Shown in pieces: positions 5,919-9,392 of a DNA stretch of 9,392 nt. The stretch is from Candidatus Babeliales bacterium (GTDB taxonomy: Bacteria > Babelota > Babeliae > Babelales > JANWKD01), in assembly GCA_025451595.1 (NCBI GenBank), contig JANWKD010000069.1, forward strand, positions 1 through 9,392. The letters run 5' to 3'. The notes under the pieces are model-generated. The model had not been told where the DNA came from, did not search any database, and saw only the letters and a program-made list of their open reading frames with translations. How positions within the stretch are numbered: position 1 is the stretch's first letter; each line of letters opens with the position of its first letter. Made by a program: the position numbers and the translations under genes.

Positions 5919-6917
5919 TCAATTATCAATCAACTGTTTTTTCTTACAAATACCCATTCTTTCAAAATAGTCGGGCAACGAGACATCATTTTCAATAATA
6001 GTTAAATTTTCTAAATAATCTTTTCCATCTGAGTGACGTTTGGTCGTAAGATCATGTTTTATGGCTAACGTTTTATTCGGGCCAAGCAATAGAGCCTTAA
6101 TATTATTATAAGGTTCTCTCGTATTTTTACGATATTCAAATTTTATTTCAACCGTATCAGTCACTGGATCTATACAATAAATGGTATCCCTATCGGATAG
6201 AGCAAAAGTGCCGTCATTTGCCACCGCGGTATGATTAAATAGTTTGTTGGCATAATGAAAAAACGTATTTACCTCGTACCCCTTTTGGATATACTCACTC
6301 TCTTGTGATTGACTAATTTCTACTGAACGATTAACGAATAGCTCCGGCATTGGTTTGAACTCTTTTTTGTTTGTCTCAAGATCAACCAACCAAATACCAG
6401 TTTGCTTATCTGCTTTTGCAATACAGGTTTCCGTTTGAATACCCACCAATTTTTTAAAATTTGGAGATACTGCATACGGAGAAATTCGTTTGGTGGATCC
6501 TGCAAGAAAATCTTTGGTAGGTTGCGTGAACGTTTGAAATATTCTTTTCAGAATGACGCTTGCATAGGGCTGATCATTAAATTGAATGAGCGTCTTTCGA
6601 TTACCCGTTATTTTATTACATATAACTAAATCATGATGCGTGTCGTCTAAAAAAACTTCGAATCTACTTTTATTAATTGCTTTAACGTCATAAATTTTCC
6701 ATACATTCGTTTCGATGGGATGAAACATCTCGCCTTGGCGCAATGTTTCAAATCGCTTTTCTATCTTTTTTCGGTCATTGAGAGGTGGCAGAAAGCTCAA
6801 TATATAATTTTGCATTTCCGGAGGCAAAACTTTAATATAATTATCTCTGGGTATGTCCATCGCTAATAATAATGAGCAACGTAAACTTATGACAAATATT
6901 ATTACTTTCAAGTTCAT
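5919..6917 (-). CDS. Secreted F-box-like / WD40-like repeat protein
   Basis: 332 residues. It begins with a signal peptide (MNLKVIIFVISLRCSLLLA, predicted cleavage before M20). Just after it comes an F-box-like segment, YIKVLPPEMQNYILSFLPPL (27-46), which fits the consensus LPxEhhxxILsxLpp well. The body is beta-rich with propeller-like strands: ISPYAVSPNFKKLVGIQ (145-161), GIWLVDLETNKKEF (174-187), TAVANDGTFALSDRDTIYCID (230-250). It ends with YFERMGICKKKQLIDN. Known biology: F-box plus WD40 proteins are substrate receptors of eukaryotic SCF ligases, and intracellular bacteria export F-box effectors. A host-directed role here is inference; a Sec signal alone would place it in the periplasm or outside. 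Start: ATG at 6917 with AGGA about 10 nt upstream. It is the first gene of a three-gene packed unit and follows tal by 62 nt. I see no convincing promoter in that gap. Confidence 0.85.
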   Translation of the reverse strand: MNLKVIIFVISLRCSLLLAMDIPRDNYIKVLPPEMQNYILSFLPPLNDRKKIEKRFETLRQGEMFHPIETNVWKIYDVKAINKSRFEVFLDDTHHDLVICNKITGNRKTLIQFNDQPYASVILKRIFQTFTQPTKDFLAGSTKRISPYAVSPNFKKLVGIQTETCIAKADKQTGIWLVDLETNKKEFKPMPELFVNRSVEISQSQESEYIQKGYEVNTFFHYANKLFNHTAVANDGTFALSDRDTIYCIDPVTDTVEIKFEYRKNTREPYNNIKALLLGPNKTLAIKHDLTTKRHSDGKDYLENLTIIENDVSLPDYFERMGICKKKQLIDN

Positions 6918-6979
6918 TGTATGTCCATCCTACTCTGAATTCTATACACCGGATTGAAGCCAGTAAGCGATTCATTATT

Positions 6980-7633
6980 TCATGGAAATTGATCAATGTC
7001 TAACTTTTTCCAATCTTCTAAAAATATTTGCATACCAATCTTTGTTAAGGGATGCTCGAGAGATTTTTCAAAAATGTCGACTGGCACGGTAATAGCATCA
7101 GCGCCAGCAACTACTGCTTGATGAAAATGATGTACCGAACGCAATGAAGCAGCCAAAATCTGAGTATCAAAGTTATATTGATCAATCATAGTCCTCAAAT
7201 CTTGCACCAATTCAATACCAGGACAATCAATATCTTCTAATCTACCAACAAATGGTGAAATGTAGGCTACATCGAATTTGCACATAATCAAGCCCTGTAT
7301 TAATGAAAATAACAACGTTACATTAATTCTGACCGATTCGCTCAATAACTGCTGTATAACTTCAAAATAAATGGGGCAACAAGGAATTTTAACGACCACA
7401 TTATCTGCAATTGCGGTAATTTTTTTGGCCTGCTTGTATACCTTTTCTGGTTCAATTTCCGTAATTTCCACGCTTACATCTTTGCCGTCTAGTAGCGTGC
7501 AAATTTGATGCACTACTTTGCTTGGATCGCCTCCCTCCTTGCTCAAATGAGTCGGGTTAGTGGTAACACCATCAATGATAAATGCCCATTTTTTGATACT
7601 TTCTAGTTGCGCGGTATCTAAAAAAATTTTCAT
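6980..7633 (-). CDS. tal: Transaldolase, small TalC/FSA-type (TAL-like active site)
   Basis: A TIM-barrel class I aldolase of 217 residues, the usual size for the TalC/MipB/FSA subfamily. It moves a three-carbon dihydroxyacetone unit between sugar phosphates in the non-oxidative pentose phosphate pathway. Motifs: FLDTA (4-8) with D6; GVTTNPTHL (22-30); NVVVKIP (78-84) with the Schiff-base Lys K82; INVTLLFS (103-110); YISPFVGRLEDI (124-135); ILAASLRS (159-166). Two positions separate true transaldolases from fructose-6-phosphate aldolase. The residue equivalent to E. coli FsaA Gln59 is Glu here (VSVEI, E57), and the one equivalent to Tyr131 is Phe (SPFVG, F128). Both favour transaldolase activity. 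Odd: KIPCC replaces the common KIPxT after the catalytic Lys. Start: ATG at 7633 with GGA 6 nt upstream. It may be transcribed together with the three genes downstream. Confidence 0.92.
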   Translation of the reverse strand: MKIFLDTAQLESIKKWAFIIDGVTTNPTHLSKEGGDPSKVVHQICTLLDGKDVSVEITEIEPEKVYKQAKKITAIADNVVVKIPCCPIYFEVIQQLLSESVRINVTLLFSLIQGLIMCKFDVAYISPFVGRLEDIDCPGIELVQDLRTMIDQYNFDTQILAASLRSVHHFHQAVVAGADAITVPVDIFEKSLEHPLTKIGMQIFLEDWKKLDIDQFP

Positions 7634-7783
7634 GAGTTTCCATATCGGCTTCTCAACCTAATTTTATAGATTATTAAAGCGAAAAATTTAACAAAGGATA
7701 TCTATATGCCCAACAGCTTAATAACTCGTATAGTACATAATCAAGCATCTTTAGTGGGCATAGCAAGCCCTGCGCTAACTCTT

Positions 7784-7812
7784 TTGACAAAGAGTTGTAA
7801 GTTTTCTATCAT
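7784..7812 (+). promoter_or_regulatory. Near-consensus promoter of the secreted propeller gene
   Basis: TTGACA (7784-7789), a 17-bp spacer and TATCAT (7807-7812) form the best sigma-70-type promoter in the window. Transcription would start near 7819, leaving a leader of about 19 nt that contains GCGGAG before the ATG at 7838. It lies inside the upstream in-frame extension that begins at 7706, so transcripts from it can only give the shorter protein. Confidence 0.7.
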
Positions 7813-7837
7813 TGCACCAATTATGCGGAGTATCTCT

Positions 7838-8821
7838 ATGAAAAAAATAATTTTTATTTCTCTTTTCTTTATTAATATTTACTCTATGCAAGATAAATAT
7901 CACGAAGTAATCACTTTTGATACAAATCAAAATCCCTTTGGAGCATGTTTTGAGCAAACAACAAATTCTATTTATATAGCCAGAGAAAATATCGAAAATT
8001 GGGATTTAAAAGGAAATATGCTTGCATCAATTAAGTCAAACGAACAGAGCAATGATATTGGTGCGAGCCGTTTTTACATCGCTTCATCAAATGAACTGGT
8101 AAATAACGTTTATGTATATGACAGGACGACAGGAAAAAAAATAACAACTATAGGCTCAGGTAAAATTAAAAGTCTTCATGGCATGACAATGGATTCAACA
8201 CGCAGCACTATTGCGGTTTGGGATATGCCAGATGATGAAACGAATATGATCAAATTATTTAATATCAACGGCGAAATGATCAACCAATTTCCTTTAGCTC
8301 CAGACTTGGATAGTAGATTTTTTGATTTTAATTTTAACCAGAATGGCCAACTTATTCTTGCTTATCGTGATTCTAACTCAGAAGAACAAAAAATAGCGAT
8401 TTATGAACCTACTGGTTATCCTGATTATGTATGGGACGCTCAAGACCCATTTAACGCTTGGCCTTCACCTGCCTGTGATGCCGAGGGAAATATTATTCTT
8501 CCGGGATGGGAAAAGGGTAATAATATATATTATTATCAACCGAATGGAGTTCTAAAAAAAATCTTAACAGGATCCGCTAGCTTTCATCGACCTGTTGTAA
8601 GTAATAGAGATGATACTATTTATTACATAAAGAACGCTGAAGGAATAAGGTCAACAACTATGGTTGCTCTTGACCCTGAGACGAATACAAATACCGGTGA
8701 ACTCTCAATTACAAATTTACCCGATGAAACGAATAAATGGATATTTTTAGACCAGTTTAGCAATAACATTATTATGTTAATTAGCAACCATGTGCATATA
8801 ATTGCAAAAGATAATAAATGA
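7838..8821 (+). CDS. Secreted beta-propeller-like protein, 327 aa
   Basis: From the ATG at 7838 the protein starts with a signal peptide, MKKIIFISLFFINIYS, with Met at the predicted +1 position. The mature part is a series of beta-rich repeats like NHL/SMP-30/WD40-type propeller blades: SIYIARENIENWDLKGNM (44-61), VYVYDRTTGKKITTI (91-105), IKLFNINGEMINQF (138-151), IAIYEPTG (187-194), IYYYQPNGVLKKIL (230-243) and TIYYIKN (260-266). Many carry a short turn of the form D/N-x-x-G. No catalytic residues are evident; binding or scaffolding is the plain guess. There is no F-box-like segment. Start choice: GGAG 7 nt upstream, a strong promoter ending at 7812, and the signal peptide. The frame extends to an ATG at 7706 that also has a Shine-Dalgarno (AAAGGA, 7-nt spacing), so a 371-aa form cannot be excluded. 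The next gene encodes a related protein. Confidence 0.82.
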   Translation: MKKIIFISLFFINIYSMQDKYHEVITFDTNQNPFGACFEQTTNSIYIARENIENWDLKGNMLASIKSNEQSNDIGASRFYIASSNELVNNVYVYDRTTGKKITTIGSGKIKSLHGMTMDSTRSTIAVWDMPDDETNMIKLFNINGEMINQFPLAPDLDSRFFDFNFNQNGQLILAYRDSNSEEQKIAIYEPTGYPDYVWDAQDPFNAWPSPACDAEGNIILPGWEKGNNIYYYQPNGVLKKILTGSASFHRPVVSNRDDTIYYIKNAEGIRSTTMVALDPETNTNTGELSITNLPDETNKWIFLDQFSNNIIMLISNHVHIIAKDNK

Positions 8822-8885
8822 GCAAAGAAATATTAAAAATTAATGTATCTACTAAGTAAATTTTTAAGAAAGAAGAGTGGTCACT

Positions 8886-9392
8886 ATGCTTCGTATCTTA
8901 ACTTTTAAAACACATCATCAACTGACTTTAGTTGCTTTACTTCTCAGTATTTATAGTCAACTATCTGCTATGCAAAACACACCGAATGCGAATAACCCAA
9001 TTACCGTTAAAACCAGTATAAATAGTGGAAGCTCAGTAATTATTGATAAAAACACAAAACAGATTTTATCAACGACGGGCAACAAGATTAATTTTTGGTC
9101 AACGAATGGCCAATTAATTAATCAATTTACCAACACCAAACCTGATTATAATAACTGCTTGGCCGTAAATATTGGAGCTCTATACGTTACTTCTCGATGT
9201 GGCAACGAGCAGGTGTTATCAATTTTTGATAAAAAAACATTAAAAGAACTCTCGCGGCATTTCTTGCCAAATGCGGGAAATATTGCGCAAATGAGAATAC
9301 ACAAAGATACTGGCAATATTTATTTGTTTGATGATAAAAATAGCGAAACTGAATATAAACGCTTTATGTACATATGCAATTGCCAAGGTCAA
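8886..9392 (+). CDS. Secreted beta-propeller-like protein, 3' end beyond window
   Basis: The frame is open from the ATG at 8886 to the last base (169 codons seen), so the gene is cut by the window edge. The N-terminus MLRILTFKTHHQ, followed by LTLVALLLSIYSQLSA, is a signal peptide with predicted cleavage after A28 and Met at +1. The mature part has Asn/Thr-rich beta repeats such as INFWSTNGQLINQF (68-81), VLSIFDKKTLKEL (110-122) and GNIYLFDDKN (143-152). These resemble the blades of the preceding gene (compare IKLFNINGEMINQF), so the two are probably tandem paralogues. The ribosome site is a purine-rich GAAGAGTGG ending 5 nt before the ATG. The gap to the upstream gene is 64 bp with no hairpin, so cotranscription is possible. 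Confidence 0.8.
   Translation, partial: MLRILTFKTHHQLTLVALLLSIYSQLSAMQNTPNANNPITVKTSINSGSSVIIDKNTKQILSTTGNKINFWSTNGQLINQFTNTKPDYNNCLAVNIGALYVTSRCGNEQVLSIFDKKTLKELSRHFLPNAGNIAQMRIHKDTGNIYLFDDKNSETEYKRFMYICNCQGQ

Noticed and set aside
5839..5922. Longer start (TTG at 5922) for the small secreted protein, overlapping the upstream stop
   Set aside because: The GTG at 5838 has a Shine-Dalgarno and begins the signal peptide exactly; the 28-residue extension would bury that signal.
7756..7770. GGGC/GCCC hairpin in front of the propeller gene
   Set aside because: Only 4 bp with a 7-nt loop and no T-tract; not convincing as a terminator or riboswitch.
1..9392. CRISPR array, rRNA, prophage or transposase genes
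   Set aside because: No spaced direct repeats, rRNA-like blocks, or phage or transposase protein motifs were seen.

Overview
The window is AT-rich (about one third G+C by eye) and densely coded. It reads like part of a small genome from a host-associated bacterium. My best guess is the phylum Dependentiae (TM6). The reasons are ordinary housekeeping genes (orn, priA, tal) that are quite divergent in detail, sitting beside several secreted proteins with F-box-like N-termini and WD40-like/beta-propeller bodies. This is inferred from gene style; no rRNA or other phylogenetic marker was compared.

Left part (1-3164): the 3' part of oligoribonuclease (orn, +) converges on priA (-), and their stop codons overlap in one TTAA. 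priA is divergent from a seven-helix membrane protein of the DUF6629 type (+). A gene-free stretch follows (3165-3521). It holds a 12-bp-stem terminator and a GC-rich (58% by hand count), strongly self-complementary segment that looks unlike its surroundings.

Middle (about 3350-4552): a secreted or membrane-associated hypothetical (202 aa, -) and a small basic protein (75 aa, +) diverge from back-to-back promoters. The whole block is bracketed by a 27-bp inverted repeat (25/27 identical). A short direct repeat, TACTCT, lies 2 bp outside each end. This could be a small mobile or cassette-like unit, or two copies of a terminator.

Right-centre (4554-7633, all -): tal (transaldolase of the small TalC/FSA fold with TAL-type active-site residues), then three closely packed genes. 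These are a secreted F-box-like/propeller protein, a 102-aa secreted helical protein with a GTG start, and a second F-box-like/propeller paralogue whose start lies 1 nt after the preceding stop. This looks like a host-interaction operon.

Right end (7838-9392, +): a secreted beta-propeller protein with a near-consensus promoter (TTGACA-17-TATCAT), then a related secreted protein cut by the window edge. Four of the secreted proteins have Met directly after the predicted signal-peptidase site.
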